Assembly: GCF_040115645.1 (NCBI RefSeq)
Contig: NC_089550.1
Location: 5,208,001 to 5,272,000 of the forward strand
Length of the DNA: 64,000 nucleotides
Direction: 5' to 3'
Source: Euwallacea fornicatus
Taxonomy: Eukaryota; Arthropoda; Insecta; Coleoptera; Curculionidae
The notes beneath the pieces were generated by a model. The model searched no databases. It was not told the origin of the DNA and saw only the letters and a list, made by a program, of their open reading frames with translations. The position numbers and the translations under genes were made by a program. The number at the start of each line of letters is the position of its first letter. The stretch's first letter is position 1. Positions 23,567 to 34,054 of this stretch are shown here, in pieces.

Positions 23567-25366
23567 TACAGGGTTATTCACGCTATGCGGCGCGGAATAT
23601 TGTGGCTAAAATACGAGGCTTTCAAAAGGTTTCACTTTTGGGCTATATGGGGATCTATTATGGCTATTTTTTTAAATAATTTTTATATTATACAGGGAGT
23701 CCGAAAAGCTCTAAAAGTATCAAAGTTGTGTTTTTTTAAATGGAACCCTCTGTATATTATTGCATTTTTGAATTCTCCGATCAAAATAAATGTCTGTTTT
23801 AATAAGGTTTACTATACCTAAAACTTAAGGATTTTTAAATAATTTAAATTTTGTAAAAATTTGACCTAATTTTCATGTTTTAAACACTTAAGAAGTATTT
23901 AAGTTATGCAAGTGTAATTTACAGTGCAGTGTAACAATAGATCATATTTTATATTCCAATCATGATAAACTTGCCATTTTATACAGGGTGTGCAAAAATT
24001 AAAACTAATGAAATAAGAACTTTAAGTGACTATAACTTGATTAATTTAAATACAATGCTATATTTTTTAACTTACCAGGATATGTAATTTTTAATTACCT
24101 ATTGAATAGTATTATATTCTAAATCACATATCAACTATAACATAAAATAGAAAAAAAAAATTCATAATAGATGTTCGAAATGTCTACCGTCCATTTTTAG
24201 ACATTTACAAATTCTGTTTTTAAAACTACTACTAACTCTGGAAAGCATTTGCGGAGTAACAGTTTCAAACGCATCTGTTATACGTGTTTTCATATCCTGT
24301 GAAGTTGTCGGAGGCGTATTGTAGACAATTCCTTTTATGTATCCCCACAAAAAGAAATCTAGTGGAGTTAAGTCCGGGGATCTGGGGGGCCAATTTTGAT
24401 ATCCATTTCTTTCAATCCACCTTTTTTTAAAGTTGGCATTTAAAAATTGTCGAACCTCGCGATGATAATGAGGCGGAGCTCCATCCAATTGAAACCACAT
24501 AGTGGTTCTAATAGTTAAAGGGACTTTTTCTAATAATACTGGAAATTGGTGTAAAAGGAAATTTAGAAACATCACACCATTTAAAGGTCCTTCAAAAAAA
24601 TACGGTCCAATTAAATATGGGCCCAGTATTCCACCCCACACATTAACGGGCCATCTATTCTGATTTCTCATGACTCTGTATTCATGAGGATTCGAATCAG
24701 AGTAGTAATGAAAGTTTGGAAGACATGGAATGTTTAACTAAATAACACCAAATGGCGCAAAGAACAATGATTTAGCGTATTCTGTAAAAACGCGAAGACT
24801 TAGTGATGAACACCCTAATACCATTCAATAGGTAATTAAAAATTACATATCCTGGTAAGTTAAAAAATATAGCATTGTATTTAAATTAATCAAGTTATAG
24901 TCACTTAAAGTTCTTATTTCATTAGTTTTAATTTTTGCACACCTTGTATAAAATGGCAAGTTTATCATGATTGGGATATAAAATATGATCTATTGTTACA
25001 CTGCACTGTAAATTACAACTTGCATAACTTAAATACTTCTTAAGTGTTTAAAACATGAAAATTAGGTCAAATTTTGATAAAATTCAAATTATTTAAAAAA
25101 CTTCAAGTTTCAGGTATAGTAAACCTTAGTAAAACAGACATTTATTTTGATCGGAGAATTCAAAAATGCAATAATATACAGAGGGTTCCATTTAAAAAAA
25201 CACAACTTTGATACTTTTAGAGCTTTTCGGACTCCCTGTATAATATAAAAATTATTTAAAAAAATAGCCATAATAAATCCCCATATAGCCCAAAAGTGAA
25301 ACCTTTTGAAAGCCTCGTATTTTAGCCACAATATTCCGCGCAGTATAGCGTGAATAACCCTGTATA
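23567..25366 (-). mobile_element. Palindromic Tc1/mariner-type element (copy B)
   Basis: Same family as 17508-19488. The left arm runs 23567 to about 24115 and the right arm about 24812 to 25366. The outer ends read TTACAGGGTTATTCACGC and its complement. The inner motifs have C at 23693 and 23984, the same 124- and 291-bp offsets as in copy A. The arms have diverged more than in copy A, and the left arm lacks about 85 bp that the right arm retains (24737-24811). It carries the larger transposase remnant of the two copies. It lies just upstream of the receptor exons shown, possibly in a 5' intron. Confidence 0.88.
24162..24736 (-). pseudogene. Tc1/mariner-type transposase, N-terminus deleted, spacing DD41D
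   Basis: Open from the Met codon at 24671 for 169 residues, with homologous sequence upstream in the same frame to about 24736 (FHYYSDSNPHEYR), so the recognised start is not native. It retains NVWGGILGPYLIGPYFF, the second catalytic Asp (FQLDGAPPHY, 24483) and the third in PRSPDLTPLDFFLWG, with 41 residues between. The helix-turn-helix part and first catalytic Asp, present in the relative at 32655, are deleted. The visible 169 codons have no stop, so the deletion is the main lesion. Confidence 0.88.
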
Positions 25367-26185
25367 TTTTTTTCAAACTTTGCTGCGTTATAGGACGCCA
25401 AAGGCCTATCTTGATTGGGCTCACACCCTGTATTTCTGCAATGACGTTATTGCCGGAATATGTTTATAGGCAGTTTTTTCGTTACTTGGACTAAAGCAAT
25501 GTCCAGTTTAAATTGTACCGCATAATAAGGTGACAACCTGTATGGTTTAGAATAATGGAGCGAAATAAAGCAAACAGTATAATAATTAAAAAGTTGATTA
25601 ACATTAGTTAATTTACAAAATATAAATTTACTTGCAAATATCTATAGCGGGGAATTTTTCCAACTTTATCATATCCCATGTTTTGTTTTATCCATTAACA
25701 TTTTCTGGCGATTTAGGAGTTCTATTATAATAAAAGTTTTATAATTCAAGCTTCTCCCATCTCTAACAGCTAAGTCGCCAGAAGCAGGCTAAACATCTGC
25801 GAGGAAACATTCCGTCCAGAGTAGCTCGTTGATAGAGGCAGAAAAGTCGTTCCCATCTTGGTTTCGTAGATACACAGTGATTTGGAAACTGTAATTTGAG
25901 ACCACCGCCATATTTTCCACAATTTTATCGAGAACGTAAAAACGGAGGCCGATAGTACCGCGCTAGGAAAAACTCGTAATTCTGATTAATTGCGGAATCT
26001 TTTACGGCATAAACTCTGTCAGAGCCCGACTTTACTTTGTCAATATCTCGTGGGATAAATTAAATGCAAAGGAGTCGCAGAATGCAAAGTTTTTCAATCC
26101 TCTCTGTATGTAAACTTTCACTTATACCTCTAACGCCGGTAATAACTGAGACCATCCGTGAAAACATTAAATTCGAAACGTCTTG
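25367..26185. other. Stretch without genes; one orphan terminus
   Basis: A lone CACACCCTGTA at 25422-25432 is the kind of right end seen in neighbouring elements, but no partner was found. The rest is AT-rich and unrecognised. Confidence 0.5.
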
Positions 26186-26187
26186 TA

Positions 26188-26781
26188 TACAGGGTGAGTC
26201 GGGAGGATCGTGACAAACTTCAGGAGCGTGTTGTACATGAAAAATAAATGTAAAAAAACTCAAATGTTGTTAACCGATTTTCGTTTGTTTACAAGTTATA
26301 GCGTAAATAAAATTTTTTCCTGGACGTTGGATTGGTCGTGGTGGCTCTATTAGTTGGCCTCCAAGGTCTCCAGACCTCACACCACTAGACTATTGTTTGT
26401 GGGGTTGGTTTAAAACTGAAGTGTACAGAGTAAAAGTGGACACTCAAGATGCACTAATTCAACGCATTAGAAATGCTGCAGCTGCTATTAAAGAAAGACA
26501 TAAAACAATCAGGAGCGCAACGAATGCTCTTCATAGACGAAGCCGAAAATGTTTAGAAGTTAATGGCAATATTTTTGAACATTTACTATGATATCCAAAC
26601 GTTAATTTATGGAATTTCTTATGAAATTTATTAATTTTTTTAATTTTATGTTTTAATTTTATTTACGCTATAACTTGTAAACAAACGAAAATCGGATAAC
26701 AACATTTGAGTTTTTTTACATTTATTTTTCATGTACAACACGCTCCTGAAGTTTGGCACGATCCTCCCGACTCACCCTGTA
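26188..26781 (+). mobile_element. Internally deleted Tc1/mariner-type element, 127-bp arms
   Basis: 594 bp from TACAGGGTGAGTCGGGAGGA to its complement, between TA at 26186-26187 and 26782-26783. The arms 26188-26314 and 26655-26781 are each 127 bp with few mismatches. Between them only the last ~90 codons of a transposase remain. It differs in sequence from the 17.5-kb family beyond the first eight bases. Confidence 0.92.
26322..26591 (+). pseudogene. Transposase C-terminal fragment
   Basis: Frame GRWIGRGGSISWPPRSPDLT-PLDYCLWGWFKTEVY continues to CLEVNGNIFEHLL and TGA 26589. It contains the third catalytic Asp (PLDYC) but nothing upstream; the first two catalytic residues and the DNA-binding domain are gone. 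The frame is open throughout, which fits a fairly recent deletion derivative moved by a transposase in trans. Confidence 0.9.
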
Positions 26782-27302
26782 TAATGAATCCCTATGTATT
26801 ATACTAACGTTTTCGTTTTTTAAATATTTCTATCGTCTCGGGCGTATAATTGGCATGATTGTGAATGGCAAGTTTAAATATTAACTAAAGAGCATAAAAA
26901 TTACCAAATGTGCTGTGAACTATCTACCACGCCCCGTGTTATGGCCCCAAAGGATATTTTTATTTAAAGTATCCTAAAAACTTTTATGTAGGGGTCGTCT
27001 AATGAGACGAAATGGCCTATAAAATGTAAACAACTTTCAAGAAAGTAGGCATTCGTGCTTTTGCTGCTGCTCTAAGATTTTTTGCAGTTTGCTAAATAAA
27101 AGATCTTGTGCAGATAACTTAAAGTAAATAAATAAATGGTACGCAAAACGAATGCTGTAACAACTATCCTGCTTCGAACATAAAGAAAGGGCAAGTGCCG
27201 ATCAGTATCTACTTTAAACCACGAAGGTCAAACTGTTTGTTAATAGAAATTCTCCGTTAACGTCCCGTCACCCTAACTTATTATTCACAGCTTTCCCATT
27301 AA

Positions 27303-27977
27303 TCATCTTTGAGCGAGATGTTGGATGTTTTGTAAACTTCTCGGCTCCACGTGTTTTTTCACTTGCCTTGTGGTCGACATGGTTGGCAAAATGGACCCGG
27401 ACATACTTTCGGTTCTCTCTGGGTTGCGAGACACTGCGGGGTTATTCCAGAGAGAAATATTTGGGCTTCCTCGCGATGTCCATGTGCAATCGATTAGATG
27501 AAGGGGTTTGGAGCAATATCGTAGGAAATTCGGAGCATGTAAATTTTGTGAAATTTCGTTTCGGTCCTGCAACTCTACAGGTCGCAAATATCCATAAATC
27601 ATGGCGAAGCTCGGAGGATCGAGAGAGTCCGGGGACTCTCTGAAACGTATGGCTGGGCGGTTAAATCGGGAAGTTGCGAGACGGTCCCCAGTTTGTGAAA
27701 TTTTTACGCTACTGAGTAAGCCGAACATTTCATCGGCCCCATACTGACCGCGGGCACCGGATCGGATACACACGGGCATCGAGGGTCGCAGCGGTTCCAC
27801 ATGGACATTGGACGTCGGATCGGCTCTACAGGGACATCGCGAGGAAGTCTCTTTCGAAGCTCGTTGGAAAGATATGTTCTCTTTCGAACGTGCTCCTATG
27901 ACACCGCGAAGCCGAACCAGAATGGAAATTATGGTTAATAATTGATTAAAAAACATGATAGTTTTTCTATGCCGCAA
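27303..27977. other. GC-rich island of unknown nature
   Basis: About 27360-27900 is clearly GC-richer than its surroundings. It holds a 16-bp exact inverted repeat (CTTCCTCGCGATGTCC near 27475 and its complement at 27832-27847) and a direct repeat around CGGATCGG. An uninterrupted 225-codon minus frame (27303-27977) starts with a hydrophobic stretch, and a 92-codon plus frame overlaps it; neither shows a known domain. Possible explanations are a transposon LTR fragment, a 5' exon or promoter of the receptor gene, or chance. I do not call a gene. Confidence 0.4.
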
Positions 27978-28000
27978 TTATTTATAATCAAACTCGGTTG

Positions 28001-28495
28001 GAGGCGTGGTATTTGTAATTTTTCCAGATTCTTCTAAATTAAAATTCATTATTATGTAATTTGAATTTACTAAATTTGTGTTTTGATTTGAAATTTGTAA
28101 AAGAGATAATGCGTAGCGTTAGTCTTTAATAAACCTGCCAACATTCCGATACTACCAGTTTTATCGCGATTAATCAATGCTTACAACTCGTACATGAATG
28201 ACGTTTATATATTTCGAGTTTCCTATCTTCTTCAAAAACTTAAATATTTCTCTCTTGAATTAGCCTCCGGACCATCTCAAAGTATAAGCAGAACGAAAAT
28301 TAATGGCAATTATACAGTAAAAAACGTGCTCATTTTTAATTAATTTTGGAACACTCACACATAACTAAACGCTCTTGGGCATTTCGTTACGAGTGAGGCT
28401 GCGTTTGAATTTGTAATTTTTCCATACTTAGAAATTAAAAACTTTCTAGTTGTTTATTTAAATTTCACAAAATCTGTTTTCATTTGAAATTTCAT
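28001..28495. repeat. Diverged direct repeat of ~100 bp
   Basis: Segments at 28001-28105 and 28391-28495 share TTTGTAATTTTTCCA and a following T-rich ATTTGAAATTT pattern in the same order. They are old and diverged, with no coding content. Confidence 0.45.
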
Positions 28496-28559
28496 TTCCA
28501 TCGTTCTATTTATAATATGCTTTTATTTTGTGGAATTACCCTTCATAATACACTAGCAC

Positions 28560-28910
28560 TGTTGCCATGGGTTAGAGGATAAATAAATGAGACTACTTAA
28601 ACTTTGCGAGGCTCAATAAACTTTATTTAAACACAAATACAACAAGTAATAACATGAAAATTATTTAAACAACGCTTTGAACTAGTTAGAATACTTTTAC
28701 TTGGACCTATTTGCTCTTTTGCTACAGTGACTCCTACTCAACTCAACTACCTAATGGCGCTTCGCCCTCTTATTTGGTTTCTTATCTTGCATTCCCCTCG
28801 GCAGGAAATGACATAAGCGAGATGCTTCTAGAACGATTTCGAATCGTCTCGAATCCAATTCATGAATTCTTGGGAATGTTCTCGTAAGCTTATTACGGAG
28901 TGCATCATAG
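28560..28910 (-). mobile_element. Possible LTR fragment
   Basis: Read on the minus strand: heat-shock-like GAACATTCCCAAGAATTC and GATTCGAAATCGTTCTAGAA motifs, a GC-richer centre (GCCGAGGGG, GGGCGAAGCGCC), then AATAAAGTTTATTGAGCC as a polyadenylation signal. This layout is like insect LTR retrotransposon LTRs, but no TG/CA ends with a target duplication could be fixed. No internal retroelement genes are near. Confidence 0.4.
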
Positions 28911-31158
28911 TTTTACCACTGTCTTTGATTTTTTAAATTTACATTCTTTGACAAGGCAAAATGGTAATTCCAGTAGTGACTAGAAACAAGCCCCACAATA
29001 TAAAATATTTCAAAAAGCCCATTTTTCAAAGTCTTCGGATGAATAAGGTGAAGGGCCCACGCATGTCTGAGTTCTGATTTCACTGGTGGTGAAGAGGGCA
29101 GTACTTAATTTAAATTCAGTCAACTTTTTCTGCCGGATGAAGCTAGAGAAACCAAAATCAATTTTAATTGCCACTTGATTAAAAGAATTCGCAATTATTA
29201 GTTTTAATAAATGAATGCAACAACGTGTCGAGAATTGCTTATCAGGATGAGAGCGTGAAATAATAGAGAAAACGGAAAACAGGGGAGGATCAGCTCAGGG
29301 TGCTAACATTTAAACTGTCGCCAAGGATTTACCCCAAACTGTCTCTTTTAGAGTGTTTGAATAAGACTAACTCCCTCTGCTCCAGCAATTTAGTAAAAAC
29401 TATTATCGAAATGCTTCAATAATAGAGAAGGAGATAGCCGAGTTGTTATTCCCTGTCGAAATGCTCTAATAGGTTTTAGTTTCGCGACAGTTATTATTAG
29501 CTCTTTTTACTACCTCTTTAGTAACTTACTTTGAGGTATCTTGAATGGTTTTTCAGGTTAAGATGTTTGCAGTGTGATGATTGTGCTTGATCTCTTTTGT
29601 GTATCGAGAAGGGATTATATCCAGGTCAGTACAAGATGTTCCCGACCTCAACCAAATTTATATGCACCCTGTATATCGGTAATGAAGCGTATGCGGCTTT
29701 ATAGTGAAATGACGAATCATCTGATTTTAGCTTGAAGAGTCGCCTTCGAAAATAGTTGTGCACTAGTTTCGGTGCTCAATTCAAAAAATTCATATATCAC
29801 CTTGCAGAAATATGTACTTAAGAATACTCAATATGATGCATGAACATTTAATTTAAGCATTTACTTTTTACTGTACTATATAACTTGCTTTATGTGTTTA
29901 AACTTTCTCGCGACGCTCTGCGTTTAAACTTTCTTCCTCCGTCACATAAAATATAAGTTATACCTGTAATAAAATAAATATTTATTTTTTCCGGATTTTC
30001 CCGCAACTCTAAATTTTCTTAGAATAGTTTTCACTGGCCGCACAAGGGCGCTGTGACGGTATCTCTATTATTCTTTAATTCGAGGATCAACTCGAGGGCC
30101 GAAAAACTATTTGATATTTAGTTTTTACTTAGTAACTTACGAGAGTAATATGAAAGAAATTTGCCTCAACGTGAAGCTAAGTAAATATGTGATAATTATC
30201 ATCTTTGTCCGTTATAACAAAACCTATTCAATTGTAATTAATTTCGGCCAAAGGCTTAACTCCTGTTAACTGCAAATTTCCTTTATAGTGTATTTTAGAT
30301 AAATTCGTGTTATTAGTCGTGCGCCTATGGTTTCCTTTTAAATAGCTTCGTGCCTTTTCATCCCACACGCTTACTATTCGCCTTTTCGTTAGTTAAGGTA
30401 TCATTAGGAACCTCTGGGTAAAGCAATTTTGAATTAAAAAAAGTAAAAAAAGTAAAAAAAAAGAAAAGTTCATAAATCAAATTGCATCACTCGAGCCACC
30501 ACTGTACAGTTATCGCTTTGAAAAACTCAGTTTACAAGTCTTAGTAAAATGCTCAAATTATGGAACTAATTGTAATGCTTTGTTCCATTACAAGTGATGA
30601 GATGGGGATATTCAACTTGATAATTTTAGGAAATCATAGGAATAAATTGGATCCTGAAACATCATAACAGGCAGAGATGTGGAGATGTATTTTGATTCAG
30701 ATAATGCAATTTCTACTCCTCACCTAAAACTTCAAATGGGTTTGTTATGTTCAACGTATACTTGGAAATTGGACACATGTAAAATGTACTATATGTAATC
30801 ATCATAAATTAATCGTGAATTTATGTGATTAAAACACGCGTATAGTTAGCATTTACCGATTTAGTTCTAGGTATATCCTGTTACTATTCGCTTTTCAAAT
30901 CTTTTAGTTCCGCAATAGGTCTACGCATATACAGCGTGTTGTATGATGAGAGGTAGATGCTTGAGGAGACAGTTATATAGGTTTTTTCCGCTAAAAAAGT
31001 CGTATAAATAGAGCTTCGATTTTTCTCTAAAACGCACTACGTGGAGAATAAAATTTACAATCGGGGAGTACTTCCCCTCTGCTTTGATTTTACCAGACAA
31101 CTAAACTAGAAGTATATAAAATGGCGAATAGCTTGTGTGGTTAATGCTTCTCTAGGAT
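28911..31158. other. Stretch without genes
   Basis: AT-rich sequence with one orphan terminus, GCACCCTGTATA at 29664-29675, a duplicated GTTTAAACTTTCT at about 29897 and 29927, and an A-rich run (30436-30466) that may be a retroposon tail. Nothing codes for a recognisable protein. Confidence 0.5.
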
Positions 31159-31159
31159 A

Positions 31160-31486
31160 TACAGGGTGGTCAGTTAGTGCGGTCTCGGAAGATTACGACT
31201 AAACAATTTAATATTTTGAATTTCTTTTTTTTGCGTTATATAGAACTCGATTATGGGTACATTCTAAAATTGTTTTAGTTTTATACAGGGTGTTCTAAAT
31301 AAGTGAAAAATATCAAAATTATGTTTTTTTAAATAGGACACTCCATATATTAATATCGTTTTAGATTTCTTGAGAAAAATAAATGTAAGTTTCATTAAGG
31401 TTTACTTGTCCTAAATCTTAAGGATTTGGAAATAATTATGTATAATTAATAATTCCGAGACCGCACTAAATGACCACCCTGTATAT
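31160..31486. mobile_element. MITE related to the 17.5-kb family
   Basis: About 327 bp. The ends TACAGGGTGGTCAGTTAGTG and its near-complement (about 28 bp) sit between TA repeats. A second motif, TATACAGGGTGTTC, has C at 31286, 124 bp inside the outer C at 31162. The DNA between and after these motifs aligns with the outer arm of copies A and B (GTTATATAGAACTCGATTATGG; TTAGGTTTACTTG-like). It is therefore a deletion derivative or cousin with altered tips. Confidence 0.82.
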
Positions 31487-31487
31487 T

Positions 31488-32053
31488 AGTAAGTTTTAAG
31501 TTAACGACTTTGCAAAATAGACGAAAAGCATCTCCAAACATCATTTTTTTAGAGCCAAAAAGCCATGTAATAATATCTTTGAGATTAAAGAAACTACCAC
31601 TGAATTTTATGGATTCGTGAAGAGCAGGAAGGCGAATTAATTGTCTTCTTTGGTCAAGACATTCTTTAAAAAAAACATTTAAAAACGTTTACTGACGGGA
31701 ATATGTTTATGCGGCCTTCATTTATGGCTTTGCCAACGGCAATGCTTTTGACATGAGAAACGTCGTCTCAAAAACAGCACATTTCCAATAACAAAACATT
31801 TGTTAGGGTTTTCCGAGCTTTGCAATTGGTGTTCAAAACCTAATTGAAAACGAAAATCTTGAAAAAAGCATTGTCACAAAAAGGTCCTACGAAAAGCAGA
31901 CGTAGGGTACTTCAAAACCCTTTACATACTCACAATTTCTGGCCGGGCAACCCGATCGAAAAGGTTAGGAAGGTGACTATGTAGCTGAATGAGAAAGTGC
32001 TTGTGATCAAGCAATGTATAAACTTTTGCAAACGGTTCTTGTTCTCTTTTTGT
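31488..32053. other. Stretch without genes
   Basis: AT-rich, nothing recognised. The open frame 31922-32131 (minus) reads across the boundary of the next element and is not a gene. Confidence 0.5.
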
Positions 32054-32055
32054 TA

Positions 32056-34052
32056 TACAGGGTGCGCAACTAAAACGAAACAGAGCTGTTTTCTCGGTTA
32101 ATAAAAAAGTTATGCAAAAATGCTCGGACACGTCAACTTTAGTGGGGAGGGGGAAGATTTTTTATTAGATATTTACGGTGGTTGCCTTCATCCCCTGGGC
32201 AGGGGATGAACCACCCCTGAAATTTTAAATGGGAAGGGGGGTCGAGTTATACATCAAATTAAGGGTTTTTTGAAGGGCTTTACGGTGATACCAAAATATC
32301 TTATTTTCGAACAACCACTGATGAGTAAAACGATTATTTCTTTATGAACCACACTTAAAGCTAAAATCATGGATTTTGTTAGGTAATAATAATGGGTTTT
32401 ATGAATTAAAAAAAATTTTATTATTATGATCAAATTAACATTTTTTCTTTTTCTCTATTAAAGTTAGATGCGATTTAGTCATTTTTGATAAATAATAAAA
32501 AATGAACAAAGTTTAATGTTTTTTGCTATACTAAAAATAAAATCATTATCAACAAGTTTTTGCCTGGAAGTATCGAAAACATCGAAAATTAAACTCATTT
32601 GGTTTGTGACTTTCAGGTGACCTTGTAATTCATCGTCTGTGTTAATCGTTAAAAATGGTTTATTCAACTGCAGAGAGAGTTGAGATTATTGAATTATTTT
32701 TTGTAAATGGAAAATGTGCGAACCAAGCAGTTAATGTTTTCAACCAACGTTATGGGGACAAGCATGTAAGCCGAAAGTATGTGCTGGATTTAGTAGCGAA
32801 GTTTAGAGAAACTGGTTCAACTCTTAAAGTAAAAAAAGAATCGTAGACACCCGGTCAGAAATGAGACGGTGGAGGTAGGAGTTTTAGGACATATGGTTGT
32901 AGAACCAACAACCAGTACAAGACAGTTGGCGACTTCCACTGGAATAAGCGCAACCAGCATTCGCAGAATTTTAAAATCACACAAATTTCACCCCTACAAA
33001 ATTAAACTTGTCCAAGAATTAAACGAAGACGATTTTGACCGCCGACTACAGTTTTGCGAACTCATAAGCCAACGAGCCACTGAAAATCAGAATTTTATTT
33101 TCAATATTTGCTTTTCGGATGAAGCAAGTTTTTCTTTAAATGGCATTGTTAATCGTCACAATTGTAGATATTGGTCAGATATTAACCCACATATCTTCCA
33201 CGAAGCGCACACACAACATCCTCAAAAACTAAACGTTTGGGCGGGTATTTTTGGCGATCACATTATCGGACCATATTTTATTCCCGGAAATCTGACTGGC
33301 GAGACTTATCTTCAGTTGCCTGAAGATTTCGCTTATCCTCAATTAGTAGATCTTGTGGAAAATAATCCGGATTATTCAGAAAATCTATTGACATTCCAAC
33401 AAGATGGTGCACCACCGCACTATGCTTTAGCCGTTCGGCAATTTCTAAATGAAAATTTTCCTAGTCATTAGATTGGTAGTAGAAGAGGTCCAATTGAATG
33501 GCCTGCAAGGTCTCCAGATTTGACTCCATTAAATTTCTTCTTTTGGGGTAATCTCAAGTCGAAAGTGTACTCCACTCCTCCAGGGACTTTGGAAGTTTTG
33601 CGAGAACGTATTGTTAATGAATGCCGCCAAATAACACCCGAAATACTCCAGAACGTACGACAGAGATTCGAAGCAAATTTATTTAACTGTCAGGAAGTTA
33701 ACGGACAGCATTTTGAACGAATGATTTAGGTGATTTTATGCGTTATGTATTTGTAGTATTCATAAAGAAATAATCGTTTTACTCATCAGTGATTGTTCGA
33801 AAGTAAGAAATTTTGGTATCACCATAAAGCCCTTCAAAAAACCTTTAATTTGATGTATAACTCGACCCCCCTTCCCATTTAAAATTTTAGGGGTGATTCA
33901 TCCCCTGCCCAGGAGGTGAAGGCAACCACCGTAAATATCTAATAAAAAATCTTCCCCCTCTACACTAAAGTTGACGTGTCCGAGCATTTTTGCATAACTT
34001 TTTTATTAACCGAGAAAACAGCTCTGTGTCGTTTTAGTTGGCGCACCCTGTA
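32056..34052 (+). mobile_element. Nearly full-length Tc1/mariner-type element, ~293-bp arms
   Basis: 1997 bp between TA at 32054-32055 and 34053-34054. The left arm is 32056-32348 and the right arm 33759-34052; both start TACAGGGTGCGCCAACT-like and include a GC-rich patch (GGGGATGAACCACCCC / complement). It is the only long-arm element here that still has the whole transposase coding region, N-terminus included, and so shows the ancestral layout of arm, ~300 bp leader, gene, arm. Confidence 0.93.
32655..33729 (+). pseudogene. Transposase of long-arm element, nearly complete, catalytically dead
   Basis: ATG 32655 opens a helix-turn-helix domain (MVYSTAERVEIIELFFVNGK, SRKYVLDLVAKF). A one-base slip in the A-run at 32830-32836 shifts frame before RRHPVRNE. 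The next frame has a second helix-turn-helix (TRQLATSTGISATSIRRIL), the first catalytic Asp (FSDEASF, 33118), NVWAGIFGDHIIGPYF and the second Asp (QQDGAPPHY, 33403). TAG 33469 replaces a Trp conserved in relatives. The third catalytic position, PLN at 33532, is Asn (AAT) where relatives have Asp; the spacing is 42 residues. It ends GQHFERMI, TAG 33727. Frameshift, nonsense and active-site loss all argue that it is inactive. Confidence 0.92.
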
Positions 34053-34054
34053 TA

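Noticed and set aside
27303..27977. 224-residue minus-strand open frame as a secreted protein gene
   Set aside because: It lies in a GC-rich patch where stops are rare on both strands, shows no known domain, and the N-terminal hydrophobic run alone is not evidence of coding.
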